64,000 nt of DNA. Origin: Gammaproteobacteria bacterium (lineage in GTDB: Bacteria > Pseudomonadota > Gammaproteobacteria > UBA6429 > Thiohalophilaceae). Shown here in pieces: positions 26,992-36,094 of the stretch. The stretch is taken from NCBI GenBank assembly GCA_016125505.1, contig WGLP01000007.1, positions 1 to 64,000 on the forward strand, given 5' to 3'. The notes under the pieces were generated by a model, which was given only the letters and a program-made list of their open reading frames with translations, was not told the DNA's origin and ran no database searches. The position numbers were made by a program, and so were the translations under genes. How positions within the stretch are numbered: position 1 is the stretch's first letter; each line of letters begins with the position of its first letter.

Positions 26992-28281
26992 ATGCGTCAG
27001 TTCCTGTTTCTCAGTTTAATGCTGTCCGCGGCGATGGCGCGGGCGGCAAGCCCCGCGCTGGGGGACGCTACCTGGTTTACCCGCGATGCGACGGGTCAGC
27101 CGGTCATCCAGCTTTATTTCTACTGGTCCAACAAGTGCCCGCATTGCGCCGAGGCCTTGCCGTATATCGAAAACCTCGCGGTGTTGCGTACGGATCTGGC
27201 ACTGCATAGTTTTCAGCTGGTGGGTGAGCCCGACAATGTCGCGCGCTACGAGATGATGGCCAGTGCCCTGGGCGAGGAGGCGCGTTCGGTCCCGGCATTT
27301 ATGCTGTGTAATACGATGGTGACCGGATTCGATCCGGAAGCGACACCGCAGCAACTGGAGTCTTTGCTCAACCGTTGCAAACAACACATTGTTGCCCGAC
27401 AGACCGTGGCAGGGTTTCGCGGTATGGAACAGGAACCCATTGTGCTACATCTACCGTTTGTCGGTGCCATCGAGGCCGGTGTCAGCAGTCTGCCAGTGAT
27501 TACCGTGTTAATCGCCGGGGTCGATGCATTCAATCCCTGCGCGTTTTTCGTCTTGATGTTTTTACTCAGCCTGATGCTGCATACCGGCAAGCGCCGGCGC
27601 ATGTTGCTGGTCGGCGGCGTCTTTGTATTTTTCTCCGGCCTGCTGTACTTCCTGTTTATGAGCGCGTGGTTGAATCTGTTTCGCATCATTGGTCACCTCG
27701 ATGCCATCACCATTGGCGCGGCGATCGTGGCGCTGATCATCGGTTTGATTAACCTCAAGGATTTTTTCTGGTTTAAGCAAGGCGTGTCACTGACCATCTC
27801 CGACCAGGCCAAACCCAGGCTGTTTCAGCGCATGCGTAACCTGTTGCAGGCGCGTTCGCTCCCTACCATGATGCTGGCCGCCAGTGGCCTGGCCTTGTTC
27901 GCCAACCTGTATGAGTTTCTCTGCACTGCCGGGTTTCCCATGGTGTATACGCGCATCCTCACCCTGAGTGAATTGTCCGGTATGCAGTATTACGCATACC
28001 TTCTGCTCTATAACATTGTCTATGTCATTCCCTTGCTGGTGATCGTCTTGCTGTTTGTCGTCACCATGGGGGCGCGCAAATTACAGGAAGGTGAAGGGCG
28101 CGGGCTGAAATTGCTGTCAGGCAGCATGATGTTGATACTGGGACTGGTCTTGTTGCTGGCGCCGAATCTGTTGCAAAGTCTGCTGGTCAGCCTGTTAGTG
28201 ATCGTTGCCGCGATCCTGCTTGCGCTGATAATCGGCATTACTACGAAACAAATTCAAAGGCGTCGGAGGAGCATAAGGTGA
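26992..28281 (+). CDS. Thioredoxin-domain plus DsbD/CcdA-like membrane protein
   Basis: A 429-residue protein. A signal peptide (residues 1-18, ending ARA) leads to a thioredoxin-like domain with KCPHC (Cys49, Cys52). From about residue 155 there are six to seven membrane helices. Two membrane cysteines occur in DsbD/CcdA-like contexts: DAFNPCAFFVLMF in the first helix and EFLCTAGFPM in a later one. The likely role is passing reducing equivalents across the inner membrane to a periplasmic substrate. The domain order is the reverse of DsbD, whose thioredoxin domain is C-terminal. No SD is clear, and a TTG at 26980 is an alternative start. Confidence 0.7.
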   Translation: MRQFLFLSLMLSAAMARAASPALGDATWFTRDATGQPVIQLYFYWSNKCPHCAEALPYIENLAVLRTDLALHSFQLVGEPDNVARYEMMASALGEEARSVPAFMLCNTMVTGFDPEATPQQLESLLNRCKQHIVARQTVAGFRGMEQEPIVLHLPFVGAIEAGVSSLPVITVLIAGVDAFNPCAFFVLMFLLSLMLHTGKRRRMLLVGGVFVFFSGLLYFLFMSAWLNLFRIIGHLDAITIGAAIVALIIGLINLKDFFWFKQGVSLTISDQAKPRLFQRMRNLLQARSLPTMMLAASGLALFANLYEFLCTAGFPMVYTRILTLSELSGMQYYAYLLLYNIVYVIPLLVIVLLFVVTMGARKLQEGEGRGLKLLSGSMMLILGLVLLLAPNLLQSLLVSLLVIVAAILLALIIGITTKQIQRRRRSIR

Positions 28282-28306
28282 AGCCGAGCGGCTGCGCGGG
28301 CCGCAA

Positions 28307-29128
28307 CTAACGACGCTTGAACCCCCTGATTTGATCGAGGTCGTCTTGATGCGAAAGTAATTCTTTTGCCGAGATGAGCGCGTCTGTTTTAGTCATGGCC
28401 GCCCGGTAAAATTCGTTAAGTGCATCCACCAATTGTTTGTCGGCATCATCAATCAGCGAATTGAGCTCATTGTCGCTGTACATCAGTCCCTGCATAACGG
28501 CCTTACGCGTCACCTGGGGGTATTGGTGAATATAGTTTTTGCTGATGCCAGGCTCGGTTAGGTCGATCCGCTTCGTGAGCAGGGTCTGTTCGCTGAGCGG
28601 TTCGATAAATCGCAGCAGCAAACTCCCGCCAAGCGTGATCACGCCCTTATCGGTACAGATGCTGTGTATGCATGATTTCGTTGTGGGGCGCTGTTCAATG
28701 TCAAGATTCAGCCTCGGTAAAATAATCAGGTACAGGTGCTTTTTGTCTGTATAGGGGATCTCTTCGCTTGACTTGAAAGGTCCCGTGACGGTGAAGCCGC
28801 GTTTTGAAATCATCTCTGCCAGGGCCGACTGCATCGCAGTCTGTAACTGCAGCTCATAATTTTCGTGATAATTGGTAACGGCGGAAAATTGTACCACGTC
28901 GCTTGCGAGCTTGAAGTTCAATAGACCTGCGTCTGGTTGTTTCGTTCGAGGGGCGTTGTTGGTCAGGAATTGATATGAAGTGATGGCGATGATCTTGCCG
29001 TTTTCCGGCGCGTTGGCTTGAGTATGGTAGTCGAACTTCAGGACAGGCGGTTCTGTTTTTACCGGAGTAGTGTTAGCGCAGCCCGCGAGCATCAAGGTGA
29101 GCACTGCAAGTAATTTCATCCGGTTCAT
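28307..29128 (-). CDS. HpaA-like lipoprotein
   Basis: A 273-residue lipoprotein with lipobox LAGC (Cys17), so it is lipid-anchored in the cell envelope. The pattern resembles Helicobacter HpaA (neuraminyllactose-binding hemagglutinin family): LKFDYHTQ near residue 30, YELQLQTAMQSALAEMISKRGFTV, EEIPYTDKKHLYLIILPRLNLDI, FIEPLSEQTLLTKRIDLTE and a final AKELLSHQDDLDQIR. Five residues after the lipobox cysteine begins a Thr/Pro linker. Function outside Helicobacter is unknown. It is convergent to the thioredoxin-membrane gene. The family call is from remembered motifs, so moderate. Confidence 0.55.
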   Translation of the reverse strand: MNRMKLLAVLTLMLAGCANTTPVKTEPPVLKFDYHTQANAPENGKIIAITSYQFLTNNAPRTKQPDAGLLNFKLASDVVQFSAVTNYHENYELQLQTAMQSALAEMISKRGFTVTGPFKSSEEIPYTDKKHLYLIILPRLNLDIEQRPTTKSCIHSICTDKGVITLGGSLLLRFIEPLSEQTLLTKRIDLTEPGISKNYIHQYPQVTRKAVMQGLMYSDNELNSLIDDADKQLVDALNEFYRAAMTKTDALISAKELLSHQDDLDQIRGFKRR

Positions 29129-29169
29129 GCCGTTGTCTCCAGTGATCAGCTGATTGCAGGTGTTTCTAA

Positions 29170-29301
29170 CATCCTGCCCGTAACTACCAAGCCGAAAAAA
29201 ACTATCTTAAAGCAAACGACATTGCAAGTATCCTGGCCTTGCGTGATTTAGTGCAACAGGCAGAGACAAAGATAAAAAAGGCAGTTGTCGCCGCCGAGTG
29301 A
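29170..29301 (+). pseudogene. Possible gene fragment (44 codons, no start)
   Basis: After an in-frame stop at 29167-29169 the plus strand reads open to TGA at 29299. It encodes a well-formed amphipathic sequence, NYQAEKNYLKANDIASILAL, then RDLVQQAETKIKKAVVAAE. There is no ATG or GTG start and no ribosome site. It looks like the 3' end of a lost helical protein, left between the HpaA-like gene and the histidine kinase. It could be chance. Confidence 0.3.
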
Positions 29302-29325
29302 TCGAGGAAAACTTTGAATATCCGT

Positions 29326-30810
29326 TCAGTGGTGTGCGGAAAGCTCCGCACTGGGCAATTGGAATGAAAATGTGGTGCCGGCATTGGGACGGGAAGCTAC
29401 GTCGATGGAGCTGTTGTGTAATTGCATGATGCGTTTGGCAATGGCGAGCCCCAGGCCGGTACCGTCCTCATCGCGATGTTTGTCGACGCGATAAAAGCGT
29501 TCGAAGATATGCGGCAAATCCGCCTCCGGTATGCCGTGCCCGGTATCGCTGATGCTGGTCGCGACGGTGTGCTGGCCATGCATCAGGCTGATACCGATCT
29601 GGCCGCCGGGCGGAGTGTACTTGATGGCGTTTTCGATCAGGTTTTCCAGTACGCGCTGGATCAGGCCGATGTCGGCGGAGACAAAGGCAGGTTGTGCCGG
29701 GATATGGGTGGAGAGTTGCAGATTTTTGCCCTGTGCCTCCAGTTGAAATTTCTGGCTGACGTCCTGGATCAGTTCGCTCATGGAGAACGGTTCGAAGTGC
29801 AGGCGGGCGCCCTGGTTCTCCAGGGTCGATAACTCGAACAGCTCCGAGATCAGTTTGCGCAGGCGCTCGCTGTGCTGGTAAGCGATATTGATGTAGTGTT
29901 TCTTTTCGTCCTCGCTCAATTGCGGGCCTTTTAACGCGAGTGTCTCCAGATAACCCTGCAGCGAGGCCAGCGGCGTGCGCAGGTCGTGAGAGACATTGGC
30001 GACCAGCTCGCGACGCGAGGTGTCGTTATGCTGCAGTTGTTTTACCTGTTGAATGATGCGTTCGGACATTTCGCGGAAGGTAATTCCCAGCTGATCGATC
30101 TCGTCACCGGGGCGACCGTCGAAGCGGGCGGGCAGGCCGACGCTTTGTTGAAAGTCGCTGTGTTTGAACTGTTCCATGCTGTGCGCAAGCGTCTGTACCC
30201 GTTTGGTGATGTGTCGAAACAGCACGAAGCCGGCAAACCCGGCAATGAGCAGGCTCACGATAATGGCGCCGGTCCACAGGCGCAGCATGTAACTCGACTG
30301 CAGCATGTCCACCACCGAGTCATAGGCCTGTCCGCCCAGCACGACATAGAGATAACCCTGGAGTTTGTGGTTGTCGCGAATTTCCGCGGCGGAAAAGACC
30401 TTGTTACGCTGGACATCTCGCGGGTCGTTACCGAGGACGGGCAAGTGTCGATCGGCGGAGAGAAACGTTTTAATCGGGGCAAGGTCGATACGATCGCGCT
30501 TGACCACGCCAGGCGGTGCGGAGTACGCGAGTAATTTACCGTCGGTGTCCACCAGATAAACTTCGATCAGGGGATTGACCACCATCAGGCCCATGAAGAC
30601 GGATTGCAGTGCCTCCTGGTTGACGTGGTGATTCACGAGTAATTCTTTTTCCGTGACGATATTTTTGGCCAGACCCAGGTTCAGTTTCTGGTTGAGTTCC
30701 TGCAAAAACATCGGCGTGCTCCACACGGCAAAGCCGATGAAGGCGGTCGACAATAACAACAGTAGGCCGAACAGCGTGATGATCAGTTTGTTGGACAGGC
30801 GCTTGAACAT
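29326..30810 (-). CDS. Two-component sensor histidine kinase
   Basis: A 494-residue inner-membrane kinase. Helices at residues 8-30 and 178-198 flank a periplasmic sensor of about 145 residues. A HAMP domain follows (about 200-255). The dimerisation domain has His275 in ELVANVSHDLRTPL. The ATPase domain carries N box NLIENAIKYTPPGG, G1 ISDTGHGIPEADL, F box IFERFYRVDKHRD and G2 GTGLGLAIAK. It starts 4 bases after the stop of its cognate OmpR-type regulator. The signal is unknown and no target gene is evident nearby. Confidence 0.93.
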   Translation of the reverse strand: MFKRLSNKLIITLFGLLLLLSTAFIGFAVWSTPMFLQELNQKLNLGLAKNIVTEKELLVNHHVNQEALQSVFMGLMVVNPLIEVYLVDTDGKLLAYSAPPGVVKRDRIDLAPIKTFLSADRHLPVLGNDPRDVQRNKVFSAAEIRDNHKLQGYLYVVLGGQAYDSVVDMLQSSYMLRLWTGAIIVSLLIAGFAGFVLFRHITKRVQTLAHSMEQFKHSDFQQSVGLPARFDGRPGDEIDQLGITFREMSERIIQQVKQLQHNDTSRRELVANVSHDLRTPLASLQGYLETLALKGPQLSEDEKKHYINIAYQHSERLRKLISELFELSTLENQGARLHFEPFSMSELIQDVSQKFQLEAQGKNLQLSTHIPAQPAFVSADIGLIQRVLENLIENAIKYTPPGGQIGISLMHGQHTVATSISDTGHGIPEADLPHIFERFYRVDKHRDEDGTGLGLAIAKRIMQLHNSSIDVASRPNAGTTFSFQLPSAELSAHH

Positions 30811-30814
30811 GGAC

Positions 30815-31528
30815 TTAAGCAGTCAGTTCGTCATTGAATTTGTAACCGACGCCCCAGACGGTGAGGATGTATTTGGGATGGGCCGGGTCCTTTTCAATCT
30901 TGCCGCGCAGGCGGTTGATATGGGAGTTCACCGTGTGCTCGTAGCCTTCGTGACCGTAACCCCACACTGTGTCCAGCAACTGCATGCGTGAATACACCCG
31001 GCCGGGGTGATCCACGAATTGCAACAGGAGATCGAATTCCTTGGCGGTCAGATCGATTTGTTTGTCCGCCAGCGTGACGCGGCGTTTCTCCACATCGATA
31101 CACAATTCGCCCACCTGGTGTTTTGAGGTTGATTGTTCGTTACCGCCTTGCAGGGCCTCGCCGCGGCGAAACTGTGCCTTCACCCGCGCCATGAGTTCAC
31201 GAATGCTGAACGGTTTGCTGACATAATCATCGGCACCCACCTCCAGGCCAAGGACACGATCCAGCTCGGAGGTCTTGGACGTCAGCATCAGGATCGGCGT
31301 GTAATGCGCGTGGCGGCGGATCCGACGGCAGATCTCCAGGCCATCCATCCCGGGCAGCATGAGATCAAGGATGATCAGATCAAAACTGTGTTGTTCCGCC
31401 TTGCGCAAACCTTCCAGGCCATCGGCGGCCAGCTCCACACGGCAATCGAGGTCGTGCAGGTGCAGCTGGATCAGGTTGGCGATATCGGTGTGATCTTCGA
31501 TCACCAGGACATTTTTACTGGGCATCAT
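30815..31528 (-). CDS. OmpR/PhoB-family response regulator
   Basis: A 237-residue regulator. The receiver has acidic residues ED at 11-12, phospho-acceptor Asp55 in LIILDLMLPG, and Lys in VSKPFSIREL. The C-terminal winged-helix DNA-binding domain starts near residue 135 and includes LTAKEFDLLLQFVDHPGRVYSR and RLRGKIEKDP. It is cotranscribed with the histidine kinase. Its target genes are unknown. Confidence 0.95.
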   Translation of the reverse strand: MMPSKNVLVIEDHTDIANLIQLHLHDLDCRVELAADGLEGLRKAEQHSFDLIILDLMLPGMDGLEICRRIRRHAHYTPILMLTSKTSELDRVLGLEVGADDYVSKPFSIRELMARVKAQFRRGEALQGGNEQSTSKHQVGELCIDVEKRRVTLADKQIDLTAKEFDLLLQFVDHPGRVYSRMQLLDTVWGYGHEGYEHTVNSHINRLRGKIEKDPAHPKYILTVWGVGYKFNDELTA

Positions 31529-31619
31529 GTCCTCTAGTGTAGGTAAGAATTGTCACGAGACTATCACGCGTCGTTTTTTAACACGCCGCGTGATAGTAAG
31601 TATAGGCAGTCCGGCGGGA

Positions 31620-34079
31620 TTATTTCGCTTTCGGCATGAGGGTGGTCAGGACCGAAGACAGGGCGCGGTCCATGAGCGGCACGTCGTCCACCACCTTGGC
31701 TTTGCCCTTGCGCAGGTCTTCGGCCAGTTCGAGCAGGGTTTTGTCGGCCACCACATCGAATTTCCAGTTGAGGAAGGTATATTCGCCCAGCAACTCGCTC
31801 TTCCACGCCAGCTTGGCATGGCGGTGTTTGCCATCCTTATCCTCGAATTCCACCCACTTGCCCATTTCCAGATGGCGGGCGAGTTCGAGATATTCGTCAT
31901 TGATGGCATCGAGCATCGGGTCGGCCTCCCAGCCTTCAAGCACGATGTCTTCCAGGATCACCTTGTCTTCATTCAGATAATCGCGCTCCGGCTCAACCGG
32001 TTGGTTCTTGGCTTCCTGCATGTCGGCGTATTCGGACTCGGTAATCTCGATGGCGCTGTCGAGCGCGTCGTCGCGGGATTTCGGTTGTTGATACTGCTGA
32101 CCGCGTACGCTGGCCATGTGATAGGGCTCAAGTGCCGAGAAGATCGCTTCGATCTCCGCCTGCGGGTATTCGATCTGGACGAGGCCTTCGCGCAAAGTTG
32201 TGATTAACTGGCGAATGATATTACCGAGTTTGGTCTTATCCAGTTTGACTTCTTTCGGTTCCACCGACCAGCACAACACATCGATGAAACGGATCTGGGT
32301 CTTCCAGAGCGTACTGTTTTCGCCTTCCTGCAAGTAGGTATGCAGCATGACGTCTTTCCAGGGACCGAGAATAATGTCCACGATGACGCCGGGCAGGGTG
32401 CGACCGAGCAGATGTTGATTCAGGGTCTCCCGCACCCATGCGCGCGCCAGGGCCAGTTCTTCGCGTTCTTTCTGGCGACGCTCCAGGTCGGAAAGCAGTT
32501 CCGTTTCCTTGCTGCGATGGCTTTGCAAAAATGTATTGAATTCCTGTTTGAGTTCGCTGAATAGAATGATGTCGTCGGTGAACTCATCAAGGATGCGTTG
32601 TACGGTTTCGTCGATCTTGACCAGGATGGGATCGTGCTCGTCGTTGCTGTCGATGCCCAGGGCCGATTGCGCCAGCAGGTTCAACAGGTCACGCGCCGGA
32701 TGACCGTGGCTGGAAAAGAATTGCTTGTCCAGTAATGCGACCTTGAGCATGGGGATCTGCAGGCGGCGGATACTGGCCTTGGCGGCATCCGGCAATTGCG
32801 GATCGGCAAGGATGTAATCGAAAATCAGGCAGACAACATCGATGAGATCATTGTCCACGGGATTGAGTTGACGTGCCGTCTTGCTGTCACCTTCCGCCGC
32901 GCTCTGCAATTGCACGCGGACGTAGTTTCCGACAGCGTGTGCGCCGCCGGAGGGGATGGCGCCTTCGATGTCCTGTTGCAGGCTGGTCAATGACCCCAGT
33001 AACTCCTGAGTGGTGAATGCGACCATCGGGCCCCCGCCGCCAGCGGGCATACCGCCACCACCCGCAATGCCACCGCCAACACCCGGGTAGCTGCCACCGC
33101 CGGCATAACCACCGACGCCGACAGTACCTGCGCCACCGTAGCCACCCGCTGTACCGCCAGGCATGCCACCATAACCACCACCAGCCCCGCCAAAGACACC
33201 GCCGCCACCGCTATTGCGGTTTTCCGTCAGATAGCCCTGCAAGGTTGCCCAGAGATTGTCGCCCTGTACCGGCATGCCACCGCCACCCGGCGCAGCATAG
33301 CCTGCAGGGACAACACCAGCGCCTGGCATGGGTGCGCCCATGGGCGGGGCCATACCGGGTTGATAGCTCTCGCTTTTGCGGATGGTGGTTTTGATGACGG
33401 GCAGGACGTCAGCATCGACAAACTCTTTATTGATCTCTGCAAACAGTCCGGCGAGACCGTGGATGCAACTTAAATCGAACAGCTTGAGCAGGATGATGCG
33501 CACTTCCAGCATGAAGTTGGCGGATTCGCTCGCACTGGCATAGGCATTCACAATCACATCGGGACCGAAAGGGATCTCCGTACTGTCCACTTCTTCCTGA
33601 TTAAACAGGTACGCCAGACGCTTATTGATAGCAGAGAGGTCCGATGCATACAGGGACTGGATCTTCTGCACCAGGCGTTGGGTGGCGATACTGATTTCCA
33701 GTTCATCCTCGCTTACCAGTTCCATCGCGGCGTAATCAATCTTTTCCGGTTCCGATTTTTTTGTGCGCCGGTCATCATCCAGGTAGTGTGCGAATTCTTC
33801 GTCCACGGCGGCAAAAAAACCGTTTTCAATTGTGTTGCGTTGCAGGCGTACGATGCGCATGGAATCGAAATAGAGATTTTTATCAGCGCCTTCGGCCGCC
33901 TGTTCGGCCAGCTTGAAGAGGGCATCGTCGGCGGTATCAAACATCGCCTGCAAAATACGGCGCATGTGTTTGTGGGTGATGTCCTTGAAGCGATTCAGCA
34001 GGCGACGTGCGAGTACCTGACGTGACATACCATCGCGTTTGCTGTTTTCCAGGGAGACGACATTATCGTTGCCGGCCAT
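31620..34079 (-). CDS. DUF1631 protein with glycine-rich linker
   Basis: An 819-residue cytoplasmic protein of the DUF1631 family, typical in length. The ATG at 34079 (MAGNDNVVSLE) is preferred to one 19 codons upstream. N-terminal features are RLLNRFKDITHKHMRRILQAMFD. The C-terminal two thirds hold the family core (DLIDVVCLIFDYILADPQLP, LDKQFFSSHGHPARDLLNLLAQ, HRHAKLAWKSELLGEYTFLNWKFD). Residues 242-351 are an unusual Gly/Pro/Ala/Tyr-rich repeat segment. The last part resembles the DUF1631 PilZ-like tail. DUF1631 function is not established. Homologues occur mainly in gamma- and betaproteobacteria. Confidence 0.85.
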   Translation of the reverse strand: MAGNDNVVSLENSKRDGMSRQVLARRLLNRFKDITHKHMRRILQAMFDTADDALFKLAEQAAEGADKNLYFDSMRIVRLQRNTIENGFFAAVDEEFAHYLDDDRRTKKSEPEKIDYAAMELVSEDELEISIATQRLVQKIQSLYASDLSAINKRLAYLFNQEEVDSTEIPFGPDVIVNAYASASESANFMLEVRIILLKLFDLSCIHGLAGLFAEINKEFVDADVLPVIKTTIRKSESYQPGMAPPMGAPMPGAGVVPAGYAAPGGGGMPVQGDNLWATLQGYLTENRNSGGGGVFGGAGGGYGGMPGGTAGGYGGAGTVGVGGYAGGGSYPGVGGGIAGGGGMPAGGGGPMVAFTTQELLGSLTSLQQDIEGAIPSGGAHAVGNYVRVQLQSAAEGDSKTARQLNPVDNDLIDVVCLIFDYILADPQLPDAAKASIRRLQIPMLKVALLDKQFFSSHGHPARDLLNLLAQSALGIDSNDEHDPILVKIDETVQRILDEFTDDIILFSELKQEFNTFLQSHRSKETELLSDLERRQKEREELALARAWVRETLNQHLLGRTLPGVIVDIILGPWKDVMLHTYLQEGENSTLWKTQIRFIDVLCWSVEPKEVKLDKTKLGNIIRQLITTLREGLVQIEYPQAEIEAIFSALEPYHMASVRGQQYQQPKSRDDALDSAIEITESEYADMQEAKNQPVEPERDYLNEDKVILEDIVLEGWEADPMLDAINDEYLELARHLEMGKWVEFEDKDGKHRHAKLAWKSELLGEYTFLNWKFDVVADKTLLELAEDLRKGKAKVVDDVPLMDRALSSVLTTLMPKAK

Positions 34080-34303
34080 GCTGATAGTAATCCTGAAGGT
34101 TATTGGGATATGTAAGACATCCGCCGGGATGTCCACCTTGATATCGACACTCTGAATGATGGTTGTAACACAGCCAAAGTTGCAGAGATCACAGATCGCA
34201 CAGATGCCGTGTCAACTCTGTCACAAAACCGAAAATTAGCAGACCGTTTGCGCGGGGGCGGGCAGAAATACTACTGGCGGTGAGGTTACCTGACGATGAT
34301 GCG

Positions 34304-34331
34304 GCCGGGGCAGTTATGACGATGCCCCGGC
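34304..34331 (-). terminator. Hairpin after the chemoreceptor gene
   Basis: A perfect 9-bp stem GCCGGGGCA / TGCCCCGGC with a 10-base loop lies 15 bases beyond the chemoreceptor stop. There is no T-run, so it may be a weak terminator or mRNA stabiliser. Confidence 0.4.
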
Positions 34332-34346
34332 GCAGGATTTCACGAG

Positions 34347-35969
34347 TTATACCTGGAAGACGCTGATGGATTGGTGCAAGGTATCGGCGACGCGTTGCAG
34401 ATCCTGACTCAGGGCCGCAGTGTGTTCCGCGCTCGCTGCCGCCTGTTGTGCCAGGGTGCTGATAGACACGACGTTTTTGTTGATATCTTCCGAAACGGCG
34501 GACTGTTCTTCTGCGGCGGTTGCGATCTGGGTATTCATGTCCGCGATACGCGATACGGCCTCGGTGATCGTGTTCAGCGCAGCGCCGGCACGGTTGGCCT
34601 CTTCCACGACATGCGCCGTCTTGTCCTGACTTTGGTCCATGGCCTGCACGGCGGACTTGGATCCTTCCTGCAGTTTTTCGATCATCTTTTGGATTTCCTG
34701 GGTGGATTGCTGGGTGCGGCTGGCCAGGGTGCGCACCTCGTCAGCGACGACGGCGAAGCCGCGCCCGTGTTCACCGGCACGCGCGGCTTCGATAGCGGCG
34801 TTCAATGCCAGCAGGTTGGTCTGTTCGGCAATACCGCGGATAACATCCAGCACCGTCCCGATCTGTTCGGTGCTTTGTTCGAGGGAAGTGATGGCGTCTG
34901 CGGATTCGCGTACCTCGGTTGCCAAATCATTGATGGCGTCGACAACCTGCCTGACGAGCCGACTGCCGGCAACCGCTTCGCTGTCAGCGGCCTGGGCGGC
35001 GCTGGATGCCTCGGCGGCGTGACGCGCCACTTCCTGCACGGTGGCGGTCATCTCGTTCATGGCGGTGGCGACCTGTTCCACCTTGCTCTCCTGCTGATTC
35101 ATGCTGTATTTGGTTTCGGTACTGTTTTCGGTCATATTGCCGGCGGCGCGCGTGAGCTGGCTGCCGGTATCGGCGATATGCCGTACCAGAGACTGGATCT
35201 TGCCGGCGAACTGATTGAAGGCGCGGCCCATGGCGGCAACTTCATCCTTGCCGTGCTCATCCAGGCGCTGGGTCAGGTCGCCATCGCCACTGGCAATGTC
35301 ATTGAGCGAATCGATCACATGGCGGAAGGCATTCCTGATGTTGCGGATAATCATCAGTGCCACGGCTCCTCCCAGCAACAGGGCGAGTACGGTGAGGATG
35401 GTGGTATTGCGAATGGTTGCGTCCTTGTCCTGGAGCAGCGACTCGCGCAAGTGTCTGGCCCGGGCCTCTTCTCCCTGCGCAAGTTTCTGTACGGCAATCC
35501 GCACTTTTTGCCAGTTGGGATGCTCTTCGGTGACGAGCAGTTCCTTGGCCTCATCAACCTTGTTTTCCTTCATTAGCTCCAGTGTCTTGAGCTTGGCGGC
35601 ACGGGACTTTTCCCAATAGGTCTCAATGGTTTTCAGTTGTTCGAGGATTTCCGGATCCCCATGCGCGACTTTTACCGCGTTCTGGTAGGACGTATCGAAA
35701 CGCGCGATGGCCTTCGGGGTCACTTCATAAGGCCCTTTCAGCGCGGGATTGAGTACCAGGTTACGCAAGGCGATACCGGATAACAGGCCGGAAGAAAACA
35801 TATTCTGGTAAGCGGTCTGGCGGACATAGTTCTCTTCAAAAAAACTGTCGAACTGATCGCTGCTGACCATAACCCCGCGCAGGGCAGTCCAGATACCCAG
35901 GCCAAACAGGACGATGACGATAAGGAAGGCCCCTGTCAGGCGGGCGGTGATACTGATGTTTTTAAGCAT
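34347..35969 (-). CDS. Methyl-accepting chemotaxis protein
   Basis: A 540-residue chemoreceptor. The ATG at 35969 ([11 protein letters not shown]) is chosen because GGAG lies 8 bases upstream. A membrane helix at residues 9-31 and another near 190-212 flank a four-helix-bundle-type periplasmic domain ([23 protein letters not shown]). A HAMP domain and cytoplasmic coiled coil follow. The signalling tip is [21 protein letters not shown]. No CheR-docking pentapeptide is at the C-terminus. No che genes are nearby, so it is an orphan receptor locus. Confidence 0.93.
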   Translation of the reverse strand: MLKNISITARLTGAFLIVIVLFGLGIWTALRGVMVSSDQFDSFFEENYVRQTAYQNMFSSGLLSGIALRNLVLNPALKGPYEVTPKAIARFDTSYQNAVKVAHGDPEILEQLKTIETYWEKSRAAKLKTLELMKENKVDEAKELLVTEEHPNWQKVRIAVQKLAQGEEARARHLRESLLQDKDATIRNTTILTVLALLLGGAVALMIIRNIRNAFRHVIDSLNDIASGDGDLTQRLDEHGKDEVAAMGRAFNQFAGKIQSLVRHIADTGSQLTRAAGNMTENSTETKYSMNQQESKVEQVATAMNEMTATVQEVARHAAEASSAAQAADSEAVAGSRLVRQVVDAINDLATEVRESADAITSLEQSTEQIGTVLDVIRGIAEQTNLLALNAAIEAARAGEHGRGFAVVADEVRTLASRTQQSTQEIQKMIEKLQEGSKSAVQAMDQSQDKTAHVVEEANRAGAALNTITEAVSRIADMNTQIATAAEEQSAVSEDINKNVVSISTLAQQAAASAEHTAALSQDLQRVADTLHQSISVFQV

Positions 35970-36094
35970 GTAATGCTCCGGAATTCCAGTGATGGACATT
36001 GTCGACAAAGTGGTGAGATGCCTTCACCTTATCGGCGGAGCGAAGTGAATCTTTACCGGTATTGAAGCGGGGTATTGCTCGCGACCAAACTTAG

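Noticed and set aside
34281..34320. A 15-base identity (AGGTTACCTGACGAT) with the 3' end of phoX near 7890, suggesting a phoX remnant
   Set aside because: The match is short, the reading frame is broken around it, and no further phoX similarity was seen upstream.
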